From NCBI GenBank assembly GCA_021613335.1, contig JAJTWR010000090.1, positions 1,478,501 to 1,542,500 on the forward strand: a DNA stretch of 64,000 nucleotides, read 5' to 3'. The DNA comes from Whitmania pigra (Eukaryota > Annelida > Clitellata > Hirudinida > Haemopidae). This document shows, piece after piece, positions 23,110 to 33,348 of this stretch. Under the pieces are notes generated by a model. That model was not told where the DNA came from, made no database searches, and saw nothing but the letters and a program-made list of their open reading frames with translations. Within the stretch, counting starts at the first letter, position 1. The number at the start of each line of letters is the position of its first letter. The position numbers and the translations under genes are program-made.

Positions 23110-24099
23110 TCAGTTTGCCAAATAAATCTCGGGGTGGGCCGATATGAGTCTGATGTCGTGCTCCAATTGAGACAGGTGCTTTTCCAGATAAATCTTCTTG
23201 TTCTTCATGAGGGAGGTGTGAATAAGTATAGGGAGTCTGTTGTACAACTGGTACAACTTTTCGCGGTTCTCCTGCAGACACGCCAGCATCTCCGCTCTTT
23301 CTTCGCAGCTCAACTTCCTCATCGCACCGGCTCTCATTCTCTCGGAAATCTTCTCGTCGTATTCGTCTCTGGCCGCCTCGACTTGTTTCCTTCGCTTTTC
23401 CAGATATTCGGGTTTCTTGGCGAATGCCTCCGATCTGCAGAATTTCATGTCCATTCCTGCTCCCTCGAAGTCCAACTTGTCCCCTTTCCTCGTGAAGACG
23501 ACCATCTTTGACAGCGGTCGGGTGGGTTTGGCCCCGATGACTGCCCGTGCATTTTCCGAAATGAAATTTTTCTTTTTCTTTGTCTTTTTTGATTTTGTCT
23601 TTTCCACCTCCTTATTCTTTTCTTCGTTTGCTTCTTCTAAGGCATCCCCCTGGCATAATGGAGCATCGTCCTTCTTGATTTCTTTCGACTCACCTTTCCT
23701 GAGCAAATCCCTTGTCGATTCTCTCTTTTTGCCAGGCTTGCAGCCCTGCTTCATTTCCTTCTTCTTCAATTCTTCCAGAACTTTGCACGGAGATTCCTTT
23801 TCTTCTTTTCCACTTTTGGTGACATCCACCTCCTTAAACTTGTGCATTACTTTCGGGAGTTTGCTCAATTTCTTCTGATACTTTATCGGCAAAATCAACG
23901 GCTCGCTAGGCCGTCCAAAAGTTCTATTGGCAAATTTCTTTTGATTTTTGGCTTGCTGTCTGACGAGGGTCGAAAATTTGGATTTGTAGAGAGGAGGTTT
24001 TTTGACGACCTGACACGGTTTTGGCAGGAGATTGTAGATGCTTTCGCAACTTATGACGCAAGGCTTCGGAGGCTTTTTCCTACACCGACTGAAGCTCAT
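23110..24099 (-). CDS. ENKUR: Enkurin, intronless
   Basis: An uninterrupted 329-residue frame from ATG at 24099 (MSFSRCRKKPPKP). The middle is very Lys/Glu-rich (residues about 75-180). Residues about 230-325 match the enkurin domain: KKPEYLEKRRKQVEAARDEY, then a helix ending in LQENREKLYQLYNRLPILI, then KNKKIYLEKHLSQLEHDIRL near the C terminus. Enkurin is an adaptor of sperm flagella and motile cilia, is a microtubule inner protein of axonemal doublets, and in mammals binds TRPC channels, calmodulin and PI3K. The proline-rich N terminus (KKPPKP, LLPKPCQVVKKPP) resembles the SH3-binding region of the family. Vertebrate ENKUR is about 256 residues and multi-exonic. This copy is longer, mainly through the Lys/Glu insert, and has no intron, so retroposition or intron loss is likely, but the frame is intact. 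Confidence 0.9.
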   Translation of the reverse strand: MSFSRCRKKPPKPCVISCESIYNLLPKPCQVVKKPPLYKSKFSTLVRQQAKNQKKFANRTFGRPSEPLILPIKYQKKLSKLPKVMHKFKEVDVTKSGKEEKESPCKVLEELKKKEMKQGCKPGKKRESTRDLLRKGESKEIKKDDAPLCQGDALEEANEEKNKEVEKTKSKKTKKKKNFISENARAVIGAKPTRPLSKMVVFTRKGDKLDFEGAGMDMKFCRSEAFAKKPEYLEKRRKQVEAARDEYDEKISERMRAGAMRKLSCEERAEMLACLQENREKLYQLYNRLPILIHTSLMKNKKIYLEKHLSQLEHDIRLISAHPEIYLAN

Positions 24100-24358
24100 A
24101 TTTTGAAATGATATTAATAATGCTACAAAAAAAATATATAAACGTATTTTTAAAGATGCGAAGACTTAATCAACTTAATCGAGTTTGGACCCGATCTACC
24201 GGAGAATTTTTGAAACGCTGATAAACAAACGGCAACAGTATTTGATTGGGTTAAAAGTAACCAACGAGTGAAATTCAAAAACATAAAAATAATGTTTTTT
24301 AAATCAATTAAAAAATAAAGTAAAACTTTTTTAAATGTGAAAATAGAATTGTGAATGT

Positions 24359-24364
24359 TTTATT
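24359..24364 (-). terminator. Possible poly(A) signal for the Hmx gene
   Basis: AATAAA on minus, about 125 bases past the Hmx stop and upstream of enkurin, in an AT-rich gap. Confidence 0.35.
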
Positions 24365-24486
24365 TTTTAACTGTTTTTAATTTAACTTTTTAATTTTTTA
24401 ACTGAAGCTCAACAAGAACAAAACAAAAGTATATAAATTTAAAAAAAAAATGAATAAAACCAGAAACAGTTTGTAGGTGAAGCGGT

Positions 24487-25592
24487 TCAACTGGGAGTAC
24501 TTAACGGAGTTGTCGTTGATACCGACGACTGGAGAGGGAAACTCGGAAAAGATTGATAAAACTGGAAACAATCTGATGACAGACCCGAAGTGGAAGATGA
24601 AGGAGGGAAGATGAACGGAGGAATGAATCCGCTGACGTAACTCTTGCGAAATGGAAGGTACGACGGGCTAGGATAGGTGAATTTCGAATCACCGCCTCTG
24701 AATTGATAAAAACGAGCCATGGAATTCTCTGAAACGTGGAGAGATGGCGACTGAGCAGACGTGTAGACTCTTTCCGTACCACCAGCCTCTGACGCGTCTC
24801 TGTGATTAGGCGACGAAGAACCACCAATGAGTTGCCTCTTCCACTTGTTCCTGCGATTCTGGAACCATATCTTCACTTGGGTCTCCGTCAATCTCAGCGT
24901 CTGCGCCAGGCAAGACCTCTCGGAGCTGGAAAGGTACCTCTTCGAGAGAAACGTCCCCTCGAGCTGAGCCACCTGGTTTCTGGAAAAGACCGTTCTCGTT
25001 TTCTTCTTCCTCTCGAAACTGGATTCTTCCTCGTCTGCCAGGTAGCTGCTCGAATCGTTGGTGTCTCTGAAGTTTTTGTCCTCGACGTCGACTTCGCAGT
25101 CGTCTGCTTTTCTGTCGCCGCTTGACGCGACGTCGCTGACGTTGTCGTCGTCCGATATTTCCTTGCAGGATGCTCCAGTGTCGCTTCCAGAATGGAGGTC
25201 GAACGTCGAGGAAATGCTTCCAGCGAGGAATGGTTCCTCTGTCATTCCACTACCCGCTCCTCTCCTTATCTCTCCTGACCCTGACAGGCCTTTCCTTAGC
25301 TGCATGTCGAGGCAGTCTGCAGAAGCGGTCTTCCTTCTGCCTTCGTCGCTACAGCGCTCTGCGTCCTCCCCGTCTTTGGCATCCAGGTGCTCCAGGTGGG
25401 GGGTAGCCCTCGTGGAAGAGACGATTTGATCGGAGAAATAGAAAGACGGAATAAGACCCCTGGTGAAGGAATGAGATTGGAATGCCGAAGAACGTGACAG
25501 AATGCCTGGAAAAGATCTGCTCAGGAGCATGAAGGGGTCGTAAGAATACAATGGCCTTTTTCCAGCTGCGTTGGTTTCCAGTGGAATGGATA

Positions 25593-25626
<34 letters not shown>

Positions 25627-26181
25627 CGATGATGGTAGAACCGATGATGATGATGAAGATGCTGTTGATGGATGGGCTGGAGAAGTGCTGTTGGCAAAGT
25701 CGATGGTGCTTTTTCTTCTGCTTCCCAAATCATCCTCCTTTAAGATGTTTTCAATCGTGAAACATGAACTGAAGTTTCCCGCGGCACTGTGATTGGTCGC
25801 CGCTGATGATTGACGGAAACTCCTGATGACGTCGCAGGTGGTGGACGATGACGATGACGACGACGAGAACGATGATGATAATGGTTGTGATAATGATGAT
25901 AATGATGGCGTGTTGGACTGGTGATGGATAGATTCGCATTGACTCGAGATTGTTGATGTATCTTTCGTCGGGTTGATTCTAGGAAAAGACGGTGACGAAA
26001 ACATGGACGATGAAGAATACAACGATGGAGACGTCAACGATTGCGATGACGTAGTTGTGATTGCCTGTGACGTCATCGAAGATGTTGACGTCGACGACAG
26101 AATCGACTCATCGATGATTTTGGCGGTCTTTGAATGTCTCGTCTGCATTGTCGCTGTGCGATTGTAGCAAACATTGGTCAC
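24487..26181 (-). CDS. Hmx: HMX-class (H6/Nkx5) homeobox transcription factor
   Basis: A single 564-residue frame. The homeodomain spans about 392-451 (starting [20 protein letters not shown], then [29 protein letters not shown]). Trp48, Phe49, Gln50 and Asn51 are present, and KRYLSSSER with the [10 protein letters not shown] arm is typical of HMX/Nkx5 factors, which specify sensory and central neurons. A short motif at about 140-148 (CFTIENILK) matches the Eh1-like repressor motif near the HMX N terminus. The rest is Ser-rich and acidic (about 345-390). Serine runs at about 104-113 and 184-196 are coded by trinucleotide repeats. The conserved tail that normally follows the HMX homeodomain is not recognisable. 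ATGs at codons 1 and 12 are both possible starts. I see no intron, whereas vertebrate HMX genes usually have one. Confidence 0.94.
25590..25630. repeat. In-frame (ATG)n/(CAT)n repeat coding polyserine in Hmx
   Basis: Triplets on plus are read on minus as TCA/TCG serine codons, giving about 13 consecutive serines in the HMX protein. Confidence 0.85.
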
Positions 26182-27659
26182 ATTTGAACTTTAAGACAAC
26201 ATTAAATTATGAAATAATAAGTAGAGCATCAAAATGGGCAATTTATTCATAAATACATTCTAACTTATTTTTAATAATTTAATTTCATTATGTAACCTTT
26301 AAGGTCATCTGTAACTTTTAGTCAACTTTTTCCGACTCACCTTTCAATTTTCGATTTATCAGCGTTAAATTGTCCCAGTCGTAGACAAAGCAATAAAACA
26401 GAGTTATATTTAATATTTAAGAATAATTTAGTAATTTATCATTATTGTCGTTGTAATTATTTTTATTATTTGTTATCGCTCACCAGCAAGTTCATCAACA
26501 AAAGTAACAAAAATTAACAACAAATAAAATAATTCAACAAAATGCACTCCTCAGCACGCAACAATAACATTCCGAAGAGCCATTTATATAGCGCCATCCT
26601 AAGACGAAACTCTTTACAATTGCATCCAGGTGATATTAGGTGATAATAGGTGAGCATTTGTCTTTGATGAAATCAAGAGTGACCAATGAAATCGATGGAA
26701 AGGGGTGGAGTCATTTTGAAAACACTGGCGACAGTGTTGATGATAATGATGATGGTGGTGAGGATGATGACGATGAGAAGAAAATAATGGATGCTTTAAT
26801 TGAGTTATAATAATTTTTTTAATATGTTGAGTTCAATCGTCAAATATCATTAATAACTTGTAAAGAGCTTTTAACTCAAGTTTCCATTCCGTAAGTACAG
26901 CCAATCAAATTTTAGTTGACAATTTGACCGACATAATTCCGACCAATCAGCATGGAAGTCATTCGAGCGGGACTGTAAATCGACCAATGAAATTAAGAAA
27001 ATCTCCTTCGAACGATCAATATCCGAAGAACAATAATCGTTTTCATCTAAAAAAAAAAAAACACTTTAAATCCGTAAAGCGTTAATTTCAAGAAATAAAA
27101 AATCAATTACCGTGAATAAAATTACTTGATAATATGAAATAATTAAATCATCGAGGCGTCCAATGGTGACTTAAAGAATGTCATGAGAAGAAAATTGAAT
27201 CAAAGGTGTCGCATCCTCAGATCGAAGAAGTTGGATGGGTGCGTTACGTGTCGAGTCGAGGAAATGACTCTAATAAGCTCATAAAAATTATCACCATTGT
27301 CACTCAGGATGACGATTATGATGATGATGGTGATGATGATAATTGTGATGAGAAGGAGGAGGAGGAGGACGACGACGATTATGATGATGATGATGATGAT
27401 GACGGAGGTGATGATTGTGATGATGTTTCGATAATGGATGGGATGAAAATGATGATAATGATTCTGATGACAAAGACGATGATAATGATGATGATGCAGA
27501 GGAGGCGATTTAAAGGAGAGAAATCGCATCGTATTTACGAGGACTTAATTGCTTTTGAGAAGCAATCACCTGCATCTATGGCAACCACTATGTCAATTAG
27601 ACGAACATTAAATGATCCCTAACACAAAAAGGACAATAATAACAATAATAATATTTAAC

Positions 27660-27691
<32 letters not shown>

Positions 27692-27931
27692 TAATAATAA
27701 TAATAATAACAATAAAAATATTAAAAATAATGTTACACAGTGCTCTGACTCGCTATTATCAATCATTTAACATTTACCAATGCATCATTAATTTTAACAT
27801 AATTTTACTTATATCACCACTATTATAATACCCACTATTATAATCTAATTACAATCTCGCCATATTTAGTACATCGTACATAAATAAGCTAGTCACTAAC
27901 AAGGTCATCACATTATTATCAATTATTATCA
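26182..27931. other. Upstream region of Hmx and intergenic DNA
   Basis: Probably holds Hmx regulatory DNA. A minus-strand SINE-tail motif lies at 26581-26595. GAT/GAC-rich repeats at about 27308-27495 give an acidic frame that I regard as an artefact. An (AAT)n tract spans about 27635-27730. Confidence 0.55.
26581..26595 (-). repeat. SINE-tail motif GGCGCTATATAAATG
   Basis: The same 15-mer, exact on plus at 46675-46689 in a tRNA-derived SINE and with one change (GGCGCTATACAAATG) on plus near 59449, appears here in reverse orientation. Only the tail is recognisable. Confidence 0.5.
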
Positions 27932-28144
27932 TCACACGACCATCCCCAATACGTTTACGATGACCACGACGATGACACCTGCTATTAATCCAGGTGTCAC
28001 AAGGATCCGTGTAACCATTCCAGTCTCTCCAGCTGGAAACGAGGATCCATCATTGTTCCGGAATTCGGCACCCTGTGTCATTTGACTCCAAAAAGTCTGG
28101 ATAGATTTCTGTGTCCCGTTGAGAATGCAGTTTGGCAGAGCGAT
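27932..28144 (-). CDS. Possible orphan 3' exon of a GPI-anchored or tail-anchored protein
   Basis: An acceptor-like TTTTTACATTCCAAG precedes an open frame beginning IALPNCILNGTQKSIQTFW and ending at TGA 27934-27932. It contains one cysteine, an N-glycosylation sequon (NGT), a small-residue patch (NNDGSSFPAGE) and then an uninterrupted hydrophobic C terminus (LVTPGLIAGVIVVVIVNVLG) with no cytoplasmic tail. That order (small residues, spacer, terminal hydrophobic run) is the layout of a GPI-attachment signal. No partner exon was identified between here and 33.3 kb, so this may be a pseudo-exon or chance. I recognise no family. Confidence 0.3.
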   Translation of the reverse strand: MALPNCILNGTQKSIQTFWSQMTQGAEFRNNDGSSFPAGETGMVTRILVTPGLIAGVIVVVIVNVLGMVV

Positions 28145-28216
28145 CTTGGAATGTAAAAAGGACCCTGACTTGCGTAACACTTTGTTGGTTGTTAGCGTTG
28201 TTGCTCTTGTTGTCAA

Positions 28217-31200
28217 TGCTGATAATGGTAGTTGTTGTTAATAGCAGTGATTGAGACGATTAGCTGTGATAGTTGTAATAATTAGCTTGTTAATCATTGT
28301 TGCTGTTGCGTGATTATACAACAGAACGGAAAAAAACAGATCGTAAAAAGTAATCTTAATTTAACTTATCAACAATCAATAAACAAGATCATCACATTAT
28401 TATCAATCATTATCCCCATACGACCATCACCAATAGATAATGTGCATTATTTCCTCAAAAACAAAAATTCATAAAAAAGAAACCCTTGCTATGCCCATAT
28501 CTAACCCTAACTAAATTAACTAACCTAATTATTTGTTTATTAACTTTTAATCAAAAACTTTTGTTTTGATTGAGAGAAATAGCTTCTTTCGTTATAATGT
28601 TTTGTTTATTCTTCATTTTGGTCTTTCTCCATTTTGGACCTCTTTGCGCTTATTGTAACTGTCATATATTACATAATAATTTACATTAAGTAATAATGAA
28701 TAAATTATTTGAGAATACAAATTAAAAAAAACAAATTCCATGCTCCGTTACGAGAGTGTTGAATTCTAATCAAAGAACGTCTGATTGTTGAGCCAAAAGG
28801 AATGTTATTCTCAATTCAAAACATTTTCCATGTTGTCCATTTCATCAGTTACGTCACTGGTGCCAACATGTCTGCTCCTTTGTTCAAACGTATTTGAAGA
28901 GAGTCTGAATAACTTGTACTTTGAGGTCAAATTGACAGAAAATATTTGTCCACATTTCGACTGTCAATGGCTTTTTAGCTTATTTAGGTTTAGGCACTTA
29001 TTTAGAATTAATCATCGAAATGTAACGGTCGAATTTTTGTTTTATGAAGCGAAAGAATTTGAATTCTTAAAAAATCGTAAAACTTTAATTTATATTAAAT
29101 ATTTGTTAATCGTTCAAAAATTTCTAGGCAGATCATTTTATTTCGATGGAAAGTTTCAACCATGCGAGAGTTACAGGTGATGATCGTTTGATGTTGACAC
29201 ACGCCCCACCTTTATCCACCCCATCACTTCATGGAGTTAATCGTCATCCCAATCCAGGAAAATAAAAAAAAGATGTAAGAAAAACATAACAAAGTGTAAC
29301 AGAATGAAAAAAGATTCTTTGATTTTGAACATTTTAGGGATAGATTAAAATACTATATAAACTCATTTACTGCGACTTTTACTTTTATTTTTTCAGCTTT
29401 CGTCATTTTGACTTAATCATCGGCCTCATCACAATTAAACTTAAATAAATTCTACTATTCACTAATTCTTTTCACTATTCATCAAAAAACCTTTTCCACC
29501 AAATCAAGGCTTGCAATTAAAGGTGTTAAAAAGCCACGCAAAATGTCCTCAGCAAATCATTCATTTGGCACGCCCATTCAAAAATTACCCTGAAGAGACG
29601 AGGAGAACAAAAGCATCAAATGAAGTTCAGGTCCCCATTACGAGGGTTGCGCCACCAGGGAATTTTTTTGATTCTGCCGACGAGCTGAATAATAATAAAA
29701 AAAACTTCGTCCGAAAACAGAACGCACCCTCACTAAGCCACGCCCACTCGCTTCGGCAGACGTCCTGTTTCGTGCAGATCTTCCGGTGGTGACTTCAATC
29801 GCAAGGGGTTAGACAGATAATGGATTGAAGAGCTAAATTAAGGTGAAATCATAAAGCCTAAAGTGTTACTAGCTAACATTTATAATAAATTTTTTGTATG
29901 AATCATGTTACTGTAGCTCTATGCATTATTATTAATCTGTGATCATTTATAGAACTAATAAAATAATTTGGAAGCGGTTTCTACAATTGCAGAACAATAT
30001 TTATTCAAAAAATACTACATGATCAAGTCACTAGAAAAACCCGCAAAAACTGTAAAAGTACCTTAAGGAGCCCAATTATGATGTTTTATTAAGTGTCTGC
30101 AATTCCATCTAATAAAGTCTCTTGAGATCTAATACGAGATAAAATCGCACAAAAGGATTGAAATCAGGTGGACCTGGAATGAAATGAAAACAAAGGGAAA
30201 TGAGACGATAGAATCGAGGAGTTCAGGACACGAGAGCAGACGAGCGAAAGTACTTGAGGGGATTAAGTGGATCTGAAGAGGTTCTTGTTCAGAGGCGCAC
30301 ACAAATATTATAACGATTCAACGCTCTTAATTAGTTTCAATTGATGTCATCAAAACTCTAAAACATTAGATGAAAAAGAATCATCGATTGATTTTATTCC
30401 GATTTGAAAGATGGATGGAGATGATAAGATGTTTTGGAAAGATGGATGGGTAGGCATCTGACTGAATTCAATTGTTTCTGGTTTGTGAATAAAGGATGAA
30501 GATCATCAGAGAGTTGGTTAAGTCTCATAAATAAGAAACAAATTTTAAAGAATTTTGAAAAAAAGAACGAACATTTTAAATTGTAAATGAATTTCGACTT
30601 CATGAGATTGTCAACAATCAAATTTTAGCCTAAATTGAATCTACGGAGATAGTAGTAGTCAAAAATGAGAGATAAAATAATTAGAGCGACGGTAAAAACT
30701 TTAACAAGTGACTACCTCCATTCATCAAAAGCAAATCATCCGTGCCATACGCCCTCATCTAACTCCAGTGGAGCATGAAATTCATAAGTGCCTCAGGTAA
30801 TCGCTAATGACCTGCTAGTCCCAAAACATTGGTAGGACTTGTAACGCTCAGTGGCATAATGTTCCGTGCATTCGTTTGAATGAGAAGAGGCAGAAACTGG
30901 TAATGTACATGATAATGTGAATTGACTCAACTAAATTTTTTAAGTTCTGTGATTTATGTTAAATAAAAGAATGAAAATGAATTATTAACATTTGTTTTGT
31001 GCTGTTCTAATAGCTTTCTTTTGTGCTAGGCAATTTTATTGATTCAGTAATATTATTGAGAATCCATATATTTAAATGATAGATGCAAACAGGGGCAGAT
31101 CTGGACCATTTTGGCAGGGGAGAACGCAAGATTTAGGCGGAGGATCTACTAAAATTATCGTCCCAAAGGTCGTACATTATTAAAATAAAATAAAATAAAA

Positions 31201-33348
31201 TAAAACATTCAATTTAAAAGTCCTAGATTTTAAAAATCACTGGATAAGCCACCCCCTTCAAATCCGCCACTGGTAGAAAAATAAGTTAATAGGGGGCATG
31301 TGGGAACATGGAGGAAACACTTCAAACAAGTGAAAGGTGGACGCTTGGATAGACAGACACCTGTAGTGGAGACATAATCAACGGAACGTGAAAAGAAATG
31401 ATTCACCTGTGACGTGCTATTCTGATGTTTGTCGGGTTTCATGCTTGAATGACCTTCAATTTCGTATCATTAAGTAATTGATAAACCCACTCTCTAACAT
31501 GATTCTATCATGTTTCTGACACCGCAAATTTAGATCTCTTGTCGCTTTAAGTTCGATTCATTACGTATTTTTAATTAGCGGAAATTATTACTGGGTATGA
31601 GAGAATTATTGGGAAGAATAGTTTATCGATGGCATTTCATTCTTACGAAACATGCCAGATTAATATATTTAGAGAGAGAGAGAGAGAGAGAGAAAGCGAA
31701 AAAGAGAGAGAGGGTCAGCTTAATAGAAGAACACTTAACCTGCGTCCAGCCTAGTAAAGCAAAAAAAAAAAAAATAATAACAAATAAAAGATAACAAAAA
31801 CAAAACATGCACTGAAACAAACCCAACGAAGAAATTACTGACTTTGTAATAAAATGAGACAAGATGAGAATATCGAGATAAAAATCGCACGTTCGCAATG
31901 AAAATGTTCCAATGAAACCAATTAACCCCTCATAGTCTTTATACCTACTCCAATACCTTCATTTCATCTTTTTCCTGCTAGATGGGGACAAGTAAATGAC
32001 AGTTCTTAAAGGACGCTAACACAAGTCGTAACAGGTATTTTGTGTGCGAATTTTAATTAGATATTTTTCTGACTCGTTCTACCGATGAAAAACGATAATT
32101 TAATCAGCTTCGTTCACTTTTAAACAATGCTCGTGATTTCGTGTCTGCCATTGTCTCGCGTCCTTCTTCAATTTAATTATTACTCGGATTCCAGTGGCGA
32201 GCATTGAAGAGAAGACAAATTGTTTTATTTATTTGAAACAAATTTCCAGTTAATTGACGACGTCTTCGATTCGAAACGAGTCTTCAAAGACGGTTTCCGG
32301 AGTTGTTAATTAGGCGAGACAAAACGGATTGATTCGACTCAAGTGAAACGTGATCCGTCGAATGATTCATCCTTGCCAGATCATAATTGTCTCCACCTTG
32401 TGCTGCTATGAGCTCCATCAGATTTTTATGAGAGGAAATAGATTAAAAAATTATTTCTTAAACTGATGAGGTAATAAAATTTGTCTGCTTAATCGTTCGA
32501 GCAAAGTACTTTTTCTGGAATCGTTAATATTAGCAACTGCGAACCTTCGATTTGTCGATCCAGCATCAAATAATCAACTCAATGGTAACTGAATAAGATT
32601 TAAAGTAAAGGCTTTGAAAAGCTATGAATTATCAGTTCTAACGAAATTGCTCACAATATTGGTGCGATTCTAGCATTTCTGGACTTTGCAGTACCTTCTA
32701 TCGCGGCTTATCGATAGAGCACTTTATCACGTGACGAGTGGAACAAACCTCTCCATATACCTCCTCGCCATACCTTAAATACCCGTAGAAACTCATACAA
32801 ATGTTGACTACGAACATTTTGCTCATGTCGGTTTATTGTCACCTCAAGTCGATCAACAATGCCCTGGCAAAAATTTTTATTAAAACCTTCAAAATGTAAA
32901 ATGTAGAAAAAGAAAGCATGATTCAAACAATTCAGTTAAGATGGTAAACAAAACTCAGAAGGTGAATAAAACTCAAAAATAAATTATAAATAGACGAATG
33001 AAGTGAGAAGGGAATGAATTAAAGAGTAATTAAACCATGAATTTTTGTATAAAAGACTCGGGGGTCACAAATGATATGTATAGCTAGTATGATCACAGGG
33101 TTGCAGGCAATGATTCCTGAGCTTTGCTAATAAATAATTTTGAAAAAAATTGATATGCTTGCAGTAGTTTTGAACACCTTGGCAATGGGATTCTCGCAGC
33201 AAATTTTTATTGACGAAGGTCAATCATTCTGTTCCGTCAGCTGATGCTGGAACCTTCAGACGGTTAAGGATTTTAGTCATTGGAGAAGATGGATCTGCAA
33301 ATTGAAAGTAACTAATAGTTCGATATTGTATAAAGTTTAATAATCTAG
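28217..33348. other. Gene-poor 5.1-kb intergenic stretch
   Basis: AT-rich unique sequence. Frames of up to 131 codons (28785-29180 plus) and 93 codons (29511-29792 plus) lack recognisable domains. A short GA repeat lies at about 31671-31705 and a TAAAA repeat at about 31180-31204. Confidence 0.5.

Noticed and set aside
23240..23878. 212-codon plus frame, with others at 23059-23511 and 23842-24111
   Set aside because: Antisense shadows of the enkurin coding sequence.
24802..25429. Plus frames opposite Hmx
   Set aside because: Antisense shadows of the homeobox gene, whose homeodomain is unmistakable on minus.
27206..27622. 138-codon plus frame with Asp-rich centre
   Set aside because: Driven by GAT/GAC repeats; flanking parts show no domain or splice support.
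28785..29180. 131-codon plus frame
   Set aside because: AT-driven composition (Phe, Leu, Lys, Asn), no recognisable domain and no signal peptide; too weak to call.
32708..32926. 72-codon minus frame considered as a transposase remnant
   Set aside because: No catalytic motif, terminal repeat or flanking duplication is visible.
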